A stretch of 64,000 nt of DNA from assembly GCF_017873135.1 (NCBI RefSeq), contig NZ_JAGGJV010000005.1, positions 186,001 through 250,000 of the forward strand. The letters are read 5' to 3'. Shown piece by piece: positions 25,906 through 34,902 of the stretch. Source of the stretch: Rhizobium herbae. GTDB taxonomy: Bacteria > Pseudomonadota > Alphaproteobacteria > Rhizobiales > Rhizobiaceae. Below the pieces are notes generated by a model. That model had not been told where the DNA came from. It made no database searches and worked only from the letters and a program-made list of their open reading frames with translations. A program made the position numbers and the translations under genes. Within the stretch, counting starts at the first letter, position 1, and the number at the start of each line of letters is the position of its first letter.

Positions 25906-26579
25906 CCTGCCACCTCGTGATAGGCGCGGATCGCCTCCTGCGCCGGGCCGTCGGCAACAAGCCTGCCGTCGTGGAACAGAAGCACCCGCTCGAACTGTTC
26001 GATCAGCGGCAGGTCGTGGCTGATCACGATGCTGTGCTCGTCCAGTCCGGTTATGGTGTTTTCCACCAATCGGCGGTTTTTCAGGTCCAGCTGGTTGGTC
26101 GGCTCGTCGAGAATGAGGATGCCGGGGCCGGTGACCAGCACGCTGGCGATGGCGACCAGTTGCGTCTCGCCGCCCGACAGTTCGTGCACGCGCCGCTTGG
26201 CCAGATGCGTGATGCCGAACCGCTCAAGTACGGCGGCTGTCCTGCGCTCGATCTCGTCCGCCTTCAGCCCACGGTTTTTCAGCCCGAACGCGATGTCCTC
26301 ATGGACGATCGGCATGATGATCTGGTGCTGCGGATTTTGAAAGATGAAGCCGGCGGCGGCCAGAACGGCGCTTTCGTCGCGCACGGTATCCAGCCCGTTG
26401 ACGGTCACCTGGCCGGTGGTCGGTTTGACCAGCCCGTTGATCAGCCGCGCGAATGTGGTCTTGCCGGAGCCGTTCAGCCCGATGACGCCGATGCGGCGCT
26501 CGGTCAGCGTCAGCGTCAGCGGCTGAAGAACCAAGCGCCCGCCAAAACTGACCGATGCGCCGGAAAAGCGTATGTCCAA
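25899..26579 (-). CDS. bioM: Biotin importer ATP-binding protein BioM
   Basis: ABC-type ATPase of the ECF biotin importer, 226 residues. Walker A is GLNGSGKTT at 34-42, the Q-loop is FIFQNPQHQ, the signature is LSGGETQ, and Walker B with the catalytic glutamate is ILILDEPT, followed by D-loop QLDL and the H-loop ISHD. It is the first gene of the operon. I looked for a BioR-type TTAT-N2-ATAA box in the 114-base leader and did not see one. Confidence 0.93.
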   Translation of the reverse strand: MDIRFSGASVSFGGRLVLQPLTLTLTERRIGVIGLNGSGKTTFARLINGLVKPTTGQVTVNGLDTVRDESAVLAAAGFIFQNPQHQIIMPIVHEDIAFGLKNRGLKADEIERRTAAVLERFGITHLAKRRVHELSGGETQLVAIASVLVTGPGILILDEPTNQLDLKNRRLVENTITGLDEHSIVISHDLPLIEQFERVLLFHDGRLVADGPAQEAIRAYHEVAGC

Positions 26580-26693
26580 CCCGCGTTCCCCCGCGTTCGA
26601 ATGTCGGGGCTCTATAGGACGATTTCCTTGCCGATGGAAATGGGGTGTGGTTCGGGCTTGAACAAAGTGTGAACATACGCCTAGATTGTCGGC

Positions 26694-27884
26694 ATGGCGA
26701 TTCTCGTTTCAAACCGCGATGCCCGGCGCATCTTCCTCAACAAGCAGGGCCTGGCCGCGCCACCCAACCGGGCGCTCGGCAAGCAGGGCCTGCTCGATCT
26801 CATCCATGAGATCGGCTTCGTCCAGGTCGACAGTATCTCCACCGTCGAGCGCGCCCATCACCAGATCCTGTTTTCGCGCAATCAGACTTACAAGCGCGAG
26901 CACCTGACCGAGCTTCTGGAAAAGGACGGCGCCCTGTTCGAGCACTGGACACATGATGCCTCGATCTTGCCGTCGGAGTTTTTCCGCTACTGGAAGCACC
27001 GGTTTGCCCGGCGCGAGCTGGTTCTGAGGGAACGCTGGTTGAAATGGCATGGCGAAGGGTTCGACAGCACCTTCGAAGAAACCTTCCAGCGCATCGCCCA
27101 GGGTGGCGCCGCAATGTCGCGTGACCTGAAGGTCGCCGATCACAAATCGGGCGGCTGGTGGAACTGGCACCCCAACAAGACGGCGCTCGAATATTACTGG
27201 CATACCGGCAAGCTTGCCATCGCCGGCCGCCAGAACTTCCAGAAGATCTACGATCTCGCCGAACGGGTCATTCCCGGCCATCACTACGAGCCCGAGGTCA
27301 GCCATGACGCCTTCCTCGACTGGGCGTGCCGCGCGGCGCTCGAACGGCTGGGTTTTGCCACCCATGGCGAGATCGCCGCGTTCTTTGACCTGATTTCGCC
27401 GGAAGAAGCCAAGGCCTGGGTTGCGGAACATCGCGACGAACTGACCGAGGTGATGATCGAGCCCGCCGACGGCGAGAAGCCGCGTCTCTCTTATGCCTTC
27501 ACCGGCTTCCCGGAAAACCTCGGTGACCTCGCCGAGGCCCCCGCCCGTATCCGCGTGCTCAGCCCCTTCGATCCGCTGATCCGCAACCGCAATCGCACCG
27601 AACGCCTGTTCGGTTTCTACTACCGCATCGAAATTTTCGTCCCCGAGCCAAAGCGTGAATACGGCTACTACGTCTTTCCGCTGCTCGAAGGCGACAGGAT
27701 TGTCGGCCGCATCGACATGAAGGCGGAGCGCAAGACCGGCTCGCTCAATGTCAAGCGGCTGTGGTGGGAGAAGGGCGTGCGGTCATCCGCGGGCCGAATG
27801 GAGCGGCTGGAAGCGGAGCTTGGCCGGCTGGCGAAGTTCGCGGGCGTCGAGCGGGTGGTGTTTCTGGAGGGATGGGACGATTAG
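26694..27884 (+). CDS. YcaQ/AlkZ-type winged-helix DNA glycosylase family protein
   Basis: A 396-residue protein of the HTH_42 family, whose studied members (E. coli YcaQ, Streptomyces AlkZ) excise alkylated or crosslinked bases from DNA. The catalytic Q-x-D motif is present as QVD (Q44, D46) in FVQVDSIS. Other family marks are FEHWTHDAS, SPFDPLIRNRNRTERLFGF and a C-terminal YGYYVFPLLEGDRIVGRID. The gene stands alone on the + strand, with a four-base convergent overlap at its end with the GNAT gene (TTAG at 27881-27884). Confidence 0.85.
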   Translation: MAILVSNRDARRIFLNKQGLAAPPNRALGKQGLLDLIHEIGFVQVDSISTVERAHHQILFSRNQTYKREHLTELLEKDGALFEHWTHDASILPSEFFRYWKHRFARRELVLRERWLKWHGEGFDSTFEETFQRIAQGGAAMSRDLKVADHKSGGWWNWHPNKTALEYYWHTGKLAIAGRQNFQKIYDLAERVIPGHHYEPEVSHDAFLDWACRAALERLGFATHGEIAAFFDLISPEEAKAWVAEHRDELTEVMIEPADGEKPRLSYAFTGFPENLGDLAEAPARIRVLSPFDPLIRNRNRTERLFGFYYRIEIFVPEPKREYGYYVFPLLEGDRIVGRIDMKAERKTGSLNVKRLWWEKGVRSSAGRMERLEAELGRLAKFAGVERVVFLEGWDD

Positions 27885-28414
27885 CTGCCGTTCCATTCGG
27901 AGCGCGTCAACTCGTACCAAACTTCGCCGTGCTCGCTGCCCGCAATGGGATCAGACCCGTCGAAGGCGACGGTGCGCGCGTATTTCAAGCCGATCTTTTC
28001 CATCACGCGGCGCGATCCATGGTTCACCGCCATCGTGGTCGCCACGATCTTGTCATACTGACCGCTTTCAAACCCCCAGTCGACCAGAGCCGAAGCCCCT
28101 TGCGAGGCCAGCCCTTGGCCCCAGTCCTCCCGGCGCAGCCGGTATCCGAGCTCGGCCAGCCTCTCACCCTCCGGCCAGAGGCAGAACCACCCGACGAACG
28201 CACCGCTGGTCGTGCGACGCGCCGTCCAAACGTAGGGCTCTGTTCCCCTGGGCATGAGGAACGTCGCATTCGGATTTTCCCGGTCGTGGTCGACGGCGTA
28301 TCCGCCGTTCAGAAAGCGCATGACCTCCGGATCAAGCTCAAGGTCGATGAAGTCGGCACGGTCACTCGGACAGCAAGGGGTGAGCGTCAGCTGCATCGTC
28401 TGCAAAACGGCCAT
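27881..28414 (-). CDS. GNAT family N-acetyltransferase (RimJ/RimL-like)
   Basis: A 177-residue acetyl-CoA-dependent acyltransferase. The fold signature is ELGYRLRREDWGQGLASQGA (beta4 and the acetyl-CoA pyrophosphate loop WGQGLA). It is followed by KIVATTMAVNHGSRRVMEKI, the motif typical of RimJ/RimL-type enzymes that modify protein N-termini or small molecules. No ribosome site is clear, so the start is uncertain: an ATG six codons downstream (MQLTLTP) is equally possible, and the frame stays open far upstream without family sequence. The substrate is unknown. Confidence 0.75.
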   Translation of the reverse strand: MAVLQTMQLTLTPCCPSDRADFIDLELDPEVMRFLNGGYAVDHDRENPNATFLMPRGTEPYVWTARRTTSGAFVGWFCLWPEGERLAELGYRLRREDWGQGLASQGASALVDWGFESGQYDKIVATTMAVNHGSRRVMEKIGLKYARTVAFDGSDPIAGSEHGEVWYELTRSEWNGS

Positions 28415-28514
28415 TTTCGAACATCCATCCATCGTCTTGGCAAGTATGCCGTGATTTTCTCGGAGTTCTACACCCCAGGCCAAATCGAGCCGCTGCTGCC
28501 ATTGGCAAAACGCG

Positions 28515-28549
28515 AAAGGCCACCGGTCGCAATAGAACCGGTGGCCTTT
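28515..28549 (-). terminator. Long perfect hairpin terminator of the aroC-ribB unit
   Basis: AAAGGCCACCGGT (28515-28527) and ACCGGTGGCCTTT (28537-28549) are perfect 13-base inverted repeats around a nine-base loop. Read on the minus strand, the hairpin ends in TTT and lies 26 bases after the ribB stop. Confidence 0.85.
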
Positions 28550-28574
28550 GGATGTTCGTGCCGGTGCCCGGCGC

Positions 28575-29675
28575 TCAGATGATCTCGGTCGCCGCGATCT
28601 CGATGCCGAAGCCTTCCAGCCCGACATAGTGGCGTTCGCGAGAGGAGAGCAGACGGATCGAGGTGATGCCGAGATCTTTCAGGATCTGCGCGCCGAGGCC
28701 GATTTCCAGCCATTCGCTCTCGCGCGCCTGCGCCTCGCTGTGATCCTCACGCTCGTGTTTGCCGGCGCGCGCCGTTGTGGAGACCCCAACGCCGACCGAG
28801 CCTTCGCGCAGGTAGACGATGACGCCGCGGCCCTGTTCGGACATGCGCTTCATGATCGGATCGAGCTGGCAATCCCGGCCGAACACGTCGGCGGCGACAT
28901 TTTCCAGATGCAGGCGGACGGGGATATCGACGCCGTCGCGGATGTCGCCGAAGGTGACGGCCAGGTGCTGCATCGGGTCCCAGGGCAGGGAATAGGCATG
29001 CGCCTTGGCCTTGCCGTAGGGGGTGTCGACGTCAAAGGTCGTCTCGAGATTGATCAGCGTTTCCTTGCGCTGGCGATAGGCGATGAGATCGGCAACCGAA
29101 ACCTGCTTCAGGCCATGCTTCTCGGCAAACTCGGTGACCTGCGGTCCGCGCGTCACCGTGCCGTCGTCATTGACCAGTTCGCAGATGACGCCGATCGGCG
29201 GCAGGCTGGCAAGGCGGCAGAGATCGACGGCGGCTTCCGTATGGCCGGAGCGCATCAAGACGCCGCCCTCGCGGGCGACCAGCGGAAAAATATGGCCGGG
29301 ACGGGTGAAATCGGCGGCGCCGACATTCGGGTTGGCAAGGTTGCGCACCGTCAATGTCCGGTCTTCGGCCGAGATGCCTGTCGTCGTGCCGTGCTTGAAA
29401 TCGACGGTCACAGTGAAGGCGGTCGTATGGGCCGAATCGTTTTCGGCCACCATGGCGTTGAGGTTGAGGCGCTTGGCTTCTTCCTTCGGCATCGGCGTGC
29501 AGACGATGCCCGAGGTATGGCGGACGATGAAGGCCATCTTTTCCGGTGTGCAATGGACGGCTGCGACGATCAGGTCGCCTTCGTTCTCGCGGCCGTCGTC
29601 ATCGGTGACGACAACGATCTCGCCGGCCTCGAAGGCCCGGATGGCATCGGCAACGCGCTTCTGGTCAAAGGGCAT
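28575..29675 (-). CDS. ribB: 3,4-dihydroxy-2-butanone-4-phosphate synthase with degenerate GTP cyclohydrolase II domain
   Basis: Makes 3,4-dihydroxy-2-butanone 4-phosphate from ribulose 5-phosphate in riboflavin synthesis; 366 residues. The N-terminal domain (1-205) keeps the DHBPS active site: VTDDDGRENEGDLI, the HTSGIVC loop, and RPGHIFPLVAREGGVLMRSG with HTEAA. The C-terminal half (about 210-366) has the GTP cyclohydrolase II fold, but the zinc cysteine cluster is gone: the region reads ENVAADVFGRDCQLDPI where active enzymes have three Cys. It is therefore expected to supply only DHBP, with a separate RibA elsewhere. A 17-base gap follows aroC, so it is probably co-transcribed. Confidence 0.92.
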   Translation of the reverse strand: MPFDQKRVADAIRAFEAGEIVVVTDDDGRENEGDLIVAAVHCTPEKMAFIVRHTSGIVCTPMPKEEAKRLNLNAMVAENDSAHTTAFTVTVDFKHGTTTGISAEDRTLTVRNLANPNVGAADFTRPGHIFPLVAREGGVLMRSGHTEAAVDLCRLASLPPIGVICELVNDDGTVTRGPQVTEFAEKHGLKQVSVADLIAYRQRKETLINLETTFDVDTPYGKAKAHAYSLPWDPMQHLAVTFGDIRDGVDIPVRLHLENVAADVFGRDCQLDPIMKRMSEQGRGVIVYLREGSVGVGVSTTARAGKHEREDHSEAQARESEWLEIGLGAQILKDLGITSIRLLSSRERHYVGLEGFGIEIAATEII

Positions 29676-29692
29676 GGGGGTGTTCCTTGGTG

Positions 29693-30790
29693 TTACTTGA
29701 GGCGTCCGGTCTGGCCACGGTCGCGCAGATAGTGATCGGCAATGGTGCAGGCAAGCATCGCCTCGCCGATCGGCACGGCGCGGATGCCGACGCAGGGGTC
29801 GTGGCGGCCCTTGGTACGGATATCGACATTGTTGCCGTCGCTGTCGATCGACTGGCGCTCGGTGAGGATCGAGGAGGTCGGCTTGATGGCGAAACGGGCG
29901 ACCACCGGCTGGCCGGTCGCAATCCCGCCGAGGATGCCGCCGGCATGGTTGGACAGGAAGATCGGGTTGCCGTCATTGCCCATGCGCATCTCGTCGGCAT
30001 TTTCCTCGCCGGTGATTTCGGCGGCGCCAAAACCATTGCCGATCTCCACGCCCTTGACGGCATTGATCGACATCAGGTTGGAGGCGATGTCCTGGTCGAG
30101 CTTGGCATAGATCGGCGCACCGATGCCGGCCGGAACGCCCTCAGCGATCACCTCGACGACCGCGCCGACCGAGGAGCCGGCCTTGCGGATGCCGTCGAGA
30201 TAGTCTTCCCAGACGGGAACCATCGCCGGGTCGGGGCAGAAGAACGGGTTGTTGCCGACTTCGTTCCAGTCCCAGTTGTCACGGTTGATCCTGTGCTTGC
30301 CGATCTGCACCAGCGCGCCGCGCACCAGAAGCCCCGGAACCACCTTGCGGGCAAGGCCGCCGGCGGCGACACGCGCCGCGGTTTCACGGGCTGACGAACG
30401 GCCGCCGCCGCGATAGTCGCGAATGCCGTATTTGAGGTCATAGGTGTAGTCGGCGTGTCCCGGCCGGTAGCTCTTGGCGATCTCGGAATAATCCTTTGAA
30501 CGCTGGTCGGTGTTCTCGATCATCATCGACACCGGCGTGCCGGTGGTGATCATCGTCTCGCCGTCCGCATCCAGCATCACGCCGGAGAGCACCTTGACCA
30601 GATCGTCCTCGCGGCGCTGGGTGACGAAGCGCGACTGGCCGGGCTTGCGCTTGTCGAGCCAGGCCTGCAGCTCCGGCAGCGTGAAGCGGATGCCGGGAGG
30701 GCAACCGTCGATGACGCAGCCGAGCGCCGGCCCATGGCTTTCGCCCCAGGTGGTGACGCGGAAAAGATGACCGAAGGTATTGTGCGACAT
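29693..30790 (-). CDS. aroC: Chorismate synthase
   Basis: Seventh step of the shikimate pathway: 5-enolpyruvylshikimate 3-phosphate to chorismate, using reduced FMN. It has 365 residues, the standard size. Family signatures are the N-terminal [20 protein letters not shown], the [16 protein letters not shown] segment and the FMN-binding C-terminal [17 protein letters not shown]. It probably leads a two-gene unit with ribB. Confidence 0.97.
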   Translation of the reverse strand: MSHNTFGHLFRVTTWGESHGPALGCVIDGCPPGIRFTLPELQAWLDKRKPGQSRFVTQRREDDLVKVLSGVMLDADGETMITTGTPVSMMIENTDQRSKDYSEIAKSYRPGHADYTYDLKYGIRDYRGGGRSSARETAARVAAGGLARKVVPGLLVRGALVQIGKHRINRDNWDWNEVGNNPFFCPDPAMVPVWEDYLDGIRKAGSSVGAVVEVIAEGVPAGIGAPIYAKLDQDIASNLMSINAVKGVEIGNGFGAAEITGEENADEMRMGNDGNPIFLSNHAGGILGGIATGQPVVARFAIKPTSSILTERQSIDSDGNNVDIRTKGRHDPCVGIRAVPIGEAMLACTIADHYLRDRGQTGRLK

Positions 30791-30864
30791 GGATCAGGCA
30801 ACCGGATGTGTGTGTGCGCAGCCGGGCGAGCCGTTGCGCCATTCATTCGGCCGTGACTAATAGT

Positions 30865-30898
30865 GGAAAATGCCGGAAAGGGAAAACCTTTCTGGCAA
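30865..30898 (-). terminator. Terminator after CHASE-GGDEF-EAL gene
   Basis: GCCGGAAAGG and CCTTTCTGGC pair over ten bases (one G-T) around GAAAA. Read on the minus strand, the hairpin is followed by ATTTTCC. It lies 50 bases after the stop of the c-di-GMP gene and upstream of aroC. Confidence 0.7.
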
Positions 30899-30947
30899 AA
30901 TTTGGCGATTGCCGCGTGAACAGTGTGTTGCGTCCGTGAAGGGTTGA

Positions 30948-33662
30948 TCAGGACGCCAGCTGCAGGGCCTCGTTGTTGGCGAATGCGACGAACTTGTCGA
31001 AGCTCAGGGGCTTGGCGAAGGCATAGCCCTGCAGCAGATCGCAGCCGAGCAGCCCCAGCATTTCCGCGTGCGCCATGGTTTCCACACCCTCGGCCACCGT
31101 TTCGATACCGAGCGACCGGCCGATTTCGATGATCGACCGGATCAGCGCCTGCTCGCTGCGGGATTTCAGGATCGGGGCGACGAGCTGACGGTCGATCTTC
31201 AGCCGCTTCGGCTTGATCTTCAAAAGGCTGACGATCGAGGTGTGGCCGGTGCCGAAGTCATCGATCTCGATATCGATGCCCAGCTTCTTGATACCTTCGA
31301 TATTGGCGGTGACGATGTCGTCGCTTTCGTCGAGGAAGATCGATTCCACCAGTTCGAAGGAGAGCTGGCCGGGCGTGAAGGACAGGCCCTGAAGAGAGGC
31401 GAGAAGCGTGTCGTCGCTCAGCCGCTTGGCAGAGACGTTGACGGAAATTTTCGGTACGTCGATCCCCATCGTCGCCCAGCGCATGGCGTCGATCAAAGCC
31501 CGGTCGAGCACGATCCGGTCGAGTGTTGCAACGACGTTCAGCTCCTCGGCGATGTGAAGGAATTTGTCAGGCGTCAGAATGCCTTCGCGCGGATGGTTCC
31601 AGCGAACCAGGGCTTCGACGCCGGAAAGGCGCAAGGTGCCGGCTTCGAACTGCGGCTGGTACCAGGCGACGAACTGGTTCTTCTCTATGCCTTCGAGAAT
31701 TTCGTCGGCGATGCGTTTTGTCGTGATGATTTCCGCCTGCAGGGCGTCGGTGAAGAATTCGTGGCGGTTGCGGCCGTTCTCCTTGGCGCGGTAGAGCGCG
31801 ATATCGGCATTGATCAGAAGCTGGCGCTCGTCGAGGGCCAGATCCCGCGCCACCGCGATGCCGATGCTGACGCCGAAGCGGCAGGGAAAGCCGTTATAGT
31901 CGACCGGCTGGCGCATCTGGACGATGATCCGTTCCGAGAGGCTGGACAGGAAGGCCTTGCTCGGCGGATCGGCGACCAGCACGACGAATTCGTCGCCGCC
32001 GATGCGGGCGACCATATCGCCGGCGCGGACGCTGGAGCGCAGGATCTGCGACGCATGCACCAGCATGGCATCGCCGGCCGCATGGCCGAGCGTATCGTTG
32101 ATCTGCTTGAAGCGGTCGAGGTCGATATGCAGGATGGCGATATTCTGCAGGCCGTCCTTGCGGGCAACCGACAGCGTCTCCAGTTCCTTGTCGAGCATGC
32201 GGCGATTGCCCAGTCCCGTCAGCGGATCATGCAGCGCATTGTGCTCGATGCGATCCTTGGCTTCGGCAAGCTCGTCGTTCTTGGCTTCTGCCATCGCTTT
32301 CGCCGTGCGCAGCTGTTCCGTCATCATAACGTCGTCGGTGACGTCCCAGCTGATGCCGGTGATCTTGGCCTTGCCGTCGGCGCCGACATGGGTGGAGCCG
32401 GCATTGCGCACGTGGCGGATGCTGTCGTCGGGCATGACGACGCGATATTGCGAGCGGTATTCCAGGTCTTCATCGAGCGCCTTGAACAGGGTGAGCGAGG
32501 CTGCGGTAATGTCGTCGCGATGGACGGTCCTGCGCCATTCCGCGTAGCTCGGATCGCCATTGCCCGGCGGCAGGCCGTGCAAGTGGTACATCCGTTCGTC
32601 CCAGGAGCGTTCCTGCGTGTCGAGGTCGATCTCCCAGATGCCGATCTTGGAGGATTCGAGCGCCAGGTTGAGCCGGTGCGACAGGGTCAAAAGCTCCCGC
32701 TCGCGCGAGCGCAGCGTGGCGATATTGCGCTGGCGCTCGTTGACCAGCCCGCCGGTGAGGAAAATCGGGATGATGATGATAGCGGCGGCGACGAAAATGG
32801 TGATCTCGAGCCATGTGCTGTTGGCCGGCTCCTGCGCCCAGCCGGCAGCCGGGATCGCCGCCAGCTCCCACGTGCCGCCGGGCAGCTGAAGCTGACGGAT
32901 GACGGGTGCCTTCTCGAAGATGTCGGTATCGCCGAAGAAGGCATCCTGGATATTGTTTTTCACCGAGACATCGCGGATCGCCAGCTGGATATGGACATGC
33001 CGGTGGCCGTCGTCCGCTTCGTTTTCCTGGCCGCCGTCATCAAGAAGACGCGCGTTGGCGTAGATTTCCTTCTCGTCGACAACCGCTTCCATGAAACCCC
33101 AGAAGGCCACGGCTTCGTTGGTTTTGGTAAAGACCGGAGAGAAGAGATTGAAGCCGGAACGGCCGCTCGGCAATCTGACAGGGCCGGCAATGATGGGTTT
33201 TGCCTTCGACTGGGCGCGATCGACCGCGATCCTGGAAGAACGGAATTTCTTGAAGTCGGTGCCGATCATCCGCTCGTTTCCCTTGAGCGGAAAGGTCATC
33301 CGGATGACCGCGTCTGGTGCAGCGCTGACGCGCACCATTTGCGGATTCTGGATCAAAAGCTTGGTTGCCAGCTGGTCGAAATGCGCTTGCGACATATCGG
33401 GATCGACGGCGAAATTGTTGGCGAAGCCGCGGAGCGCCGTGATGTTGTTGTTGATCTCGCTCTGCAGGCGGGTGGAGACCAGATTGAGCTCGTTTTGAAC
33501 GTTGCTCTTCAGCTCGCTGCGGAAATTTTCCCGATTCTGTTCCTTGAAGAAATAGCCGCCGGTGAAGACGACGGCGGCTGCGATGAGCGCGGGAAAAAGC
33601 GACGGCTTTGCAAGCCTGGCGAGCGCCCAGGCGTGATGATGGATTGTAGCGCTTTTAGTCAA
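30948..33662 (-). CDS. CHASE-PAS-GGDEF-EAL cyclic di-GMP turnover protein
   Basis: A 904-residue inner-membrane signalling protein. TM1 is at about 21-39, a CHASE-type periplasmic sensor at about 55-260, TM2 at about 286-305, a PAS/PAC domain at about 330-450, GGDEF at 470-625 and EAL at 640-895. The cyclase site is intact (RIGGDEF, 555-559), with an RxxD product-inhibition site at R546-D549 exactly five residues before it. The phosphodiesterase site also looks intact (GVEALVRW at 681-688, EIDDFGTGHTS). Both activities are therefore possible, with the sensor deciding the balance. It probably affects motility, biofilm or polysaccharide. The ligand is unknown. Confidence 0.92.
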   Translation of the reverse strand: MTKSATIHHHAWALARLAKPSLFPALIAAAVVFTGGYFFKEQNRENFRSELKSNVQNELNLVSTRLQSEINNNITALRGFANNFAVDPDMSQAHFDQLATKLLIQNPQMVRVSAAPDAVIRMTFPLKGNERMIGTDFKKFRSSRIAVDRAQSKAKPIIAGPVRLPSGRSGFNLFSPVFTKTNEAVAFWGFMEAVVDEKEIYANARLLDDGGQENEADDGHRHVHIQLAIRDVSVKNNIQDAFFGDTDIFEKAPVIRQLQLPGGTWELAAIPAAGWAQEPANSTWLEITIFVAAAIIIIPIFLTGGLVNERQRNIATLRSRERELLTLSHRLNLALESSKIGIWEIDLDTQERSWDERMYHLHGLPPGNGDPSYAEWRRTVHRDDITAASLTLFKALDEDLEYRSQYRVVMPDDSIRHVRNAGSTHVGADGKAKITGISWDVTDDVMMTEQLRTAKAMAEAKNDELAEAKDRIEHNALHDPLTGLGNRRMLDKELETLSVARKDGLQNIAILHIDLDRFKQINDTLGHAAGDAMLVHASQILRSSVRAGDMVARIGGDEFVVLVADPPSKAFLSSLSERIIVQMRQPVDYNGFPCRFGVSIGIAVARDLALDERQLLINADIALYRAKENGRNRHEFFTDALQAEIITTKRIADEILEGIEKNQFVAWYQPQFEAGTLRLSGVEALVRWNHPREGILTPDKFLHIAEELNVVATLDRIVLDRALIDAMRWATMGIDVPKISVNVSAKRLSDDTLLASLQGLSFTPGQLSFELVESIFLDESDDIVTANIEGIKKLGIDIEIDDFGTGHTSIVSLLKIKPKRLKIDRQLVAPILKSRSEQALIRSIIEIGRSLGIETVAEGVETMAHAEMLGLLGCDLLQGYAFAKPLSFDKFVAFANNEALQLAS

Positions 33663-33914
33663 CGTCCATGCACCCCATATTCCCCGTCCGCACGGTAGCC
33701 ACGGAGTCTTAAGATTGGCTTTAGAGGCTGTTCCTGCTATGAAATCCGCGCTTCGGCGGTGGGGTGGTGTACGTCGATCAAGATTTGGTTAACCATAGGG
33801 CTTCCAAATCGCCTAAAATTTTAAATGACACGGCAACGGGCGATTTTTGCCACAATCAGAGGTCAAACAATGGGCACAATAAAATTGAATGAATCACTGA
33901 AGAGGGCACGACAG

Positions 33915-34175
33915 ATGCGTTTCATCGTTGCTGCATTGATGATCGCAGCCGGTTTCTTTTCGCCGCTTGCCGCGTTCGCTGAGAGTGCCGATGTCGAAGC
34001 CGTGATCACCGGCGTCGATACCGACAAGCTAAGTCTGCAACTGGACGACGGCAAGAACTACCAGGCTCCGGAAGAATTCAACTTTGACGGGCTGAAAGAA
34101 GGCGTCAAGGTTCTGGTCTTTTATACCGAGGTCGATGGCAAGCGCGTCATCAACGACTTGGAAATCGTGCAGTAA
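33915..34175 (+). CDS. DUF1344 family small exported protein
   Basis: An 86-residue periplasmic protein of unknown function. The chosen ATG is preceded by GAAGAGGG and gives a clean signal peptide (residues 1-21, ending SPLAAFAES). An ATG 15 codons upstream is the alternative. The mature part is a small beta-rich domain (VEAVITGVDTDKLSLQLDDG, then YQAPEEFNFDGLKEG and VKVLVFYTEVDGKRVINDLE), typical of the DUF1344 group in Rhizobiales. A TTAACCAT octamer (33789-33796) lies in the 252-base divergent gap shared with the c-di-GMP gene. Confidence 0.8.
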   Translation: MRFIVAALMIAAGFFSPLAAFAESADVEAVITGVDTDKLSLQLDDGKNYQAPEEFNFDGLKEGVKVLVFYTEVDGKRVINDLEIVQ

Positions 34176-34200
34176 TCCTGCCATTTCTCCGCGATCTCAT

Positions 34201-34223
34201 GCCTTCGCCGCAAGGGCGAAGGC
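34201..34223. terminator. Hairpin between convergent DUF1344 and histidine phosphatase genes
   Basis: GCCTTCGCC (34201-34209) pairs perfectly with GGCGAAGGC (34215-34223) around five bases. There is no T run on either side, so it may be a weak or Rho-assisted terminator shared by both genes. Confidence 0.45.
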
Positions 34224-34228
34224 CGGCC

Positions 34229-34813
34229 TTAGAGCCAGCCGATGGCACCGTTCTCAATCTTCAAAATTCTATCCTGTGGAATGGCCCCGAGCGCCGCTTC
34301 CTCGGCGTCCATTGCGCCGCACAGCTTGAACAGCGTGCGGATGACGCCGCCATGGCTGACGCAGACGGTCGGTCCGGAAACGCTTGCCAGCCAGGCACCG
34401 ACGCGCCAGGAGAGGATCTCGTAGCTCTCCGCATCCGGCCCGGGCGGAATGAAGTCCCATTTGGACAATTCGCGCTCTGCCACGCGTTCCGGCATTTCGC
34501 GCTCGAGTTCCGCCATGGTGTAGCCTTCCCAATCGCCGAAGGAGACTTCCTTCAGCCTGTCGTCCAGCCGGTAGCCGGAGCGGGGAAGCCCCATGGCTTC
34601 GCGAATGAGTTCCATGGTCTCGCGGGTGCGATCAAGCGGGCTCGCGACGAAATCGAAATTGTCTGCCTCATGTCCGAGGAGGGCCAAAAGCGCACGGCCG
34701 TTGCCGCTCGCCTGTCGCCGCCCCGTGTCGTTGAGGGGGATGTCCTTCTGGCCTTGCATGCGGATCTGCGCATTCCAGTCGGTCTGCCCGTGGCGGATCA
34801 TGTAGATGGTCAC
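34229..34813 (-). CDS. Histidine phosphatase family protein (phosphoglycerate mutase-like)
   Basis: A 194-residue phosphatase. The GTG at 34813 is preceded by GGAG with seven-base spacing, better than the upstream ATG. The phospho-histidine motif is IYMIRHGQTDWN near the N-terminus, and the second catalytic histidine is in VSHGGVIRTLF near residue 165. The catalytic acid region is LKEVSFGDWEG. The family includes cofactor-dependent mutases and broad phosphatases; a substrate cannot be assigned. It sits downstream of fabI on the same strand with a gap of about 90 bases, possibly the same transcript. Confidence 0.87.
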   Translation of the reverse strand: MTIYMIRHGQTDWNAQIRMQGQKDIPLNDTGRRQASGNGRALLALLGHEADNFDFVASPLDRTRETMELIREAMGLPRSGYRLDDRLKEVSFGDWEGYTMAELEREMPERVAERELSKWDFIPPGPDAESYEILSWRVGAWLASVSGPTVCVSHGGVIRTLFKLCGAMDAEEAALGAIPQDRILKIENGAIGWL

Positions 34814-34902
34814 GGAGAAACTCCGGGGCAGGGGGTCGAAGACCCGAAGCAAGGAGCCGGGGCACTCATCGATCGAGGGCCCCGGAATTCTTTCGTATCA
34901 TG

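Noticed and set aside
26580-26693. Possible BioR operator before bioM
   Set aside because: No TTAT-N2-ATAA type palindrome could be found in the leader; only a CTATAG-like piece is present.
29676-30947. Possible FMN riboswitch for ribB
   Set aside because: ribB follows aroC by 17 bases, and the leader before aroC holds only a terminator-like hairpin, with none of the conserved RFN stems.
31068-33698. Long + strand open frame opposite the CHASE-GGDEF-EAL gene
   Set aside because: Antisense shadow of a gene with complete, recognisable domains; no ribosome site and no domain signal.
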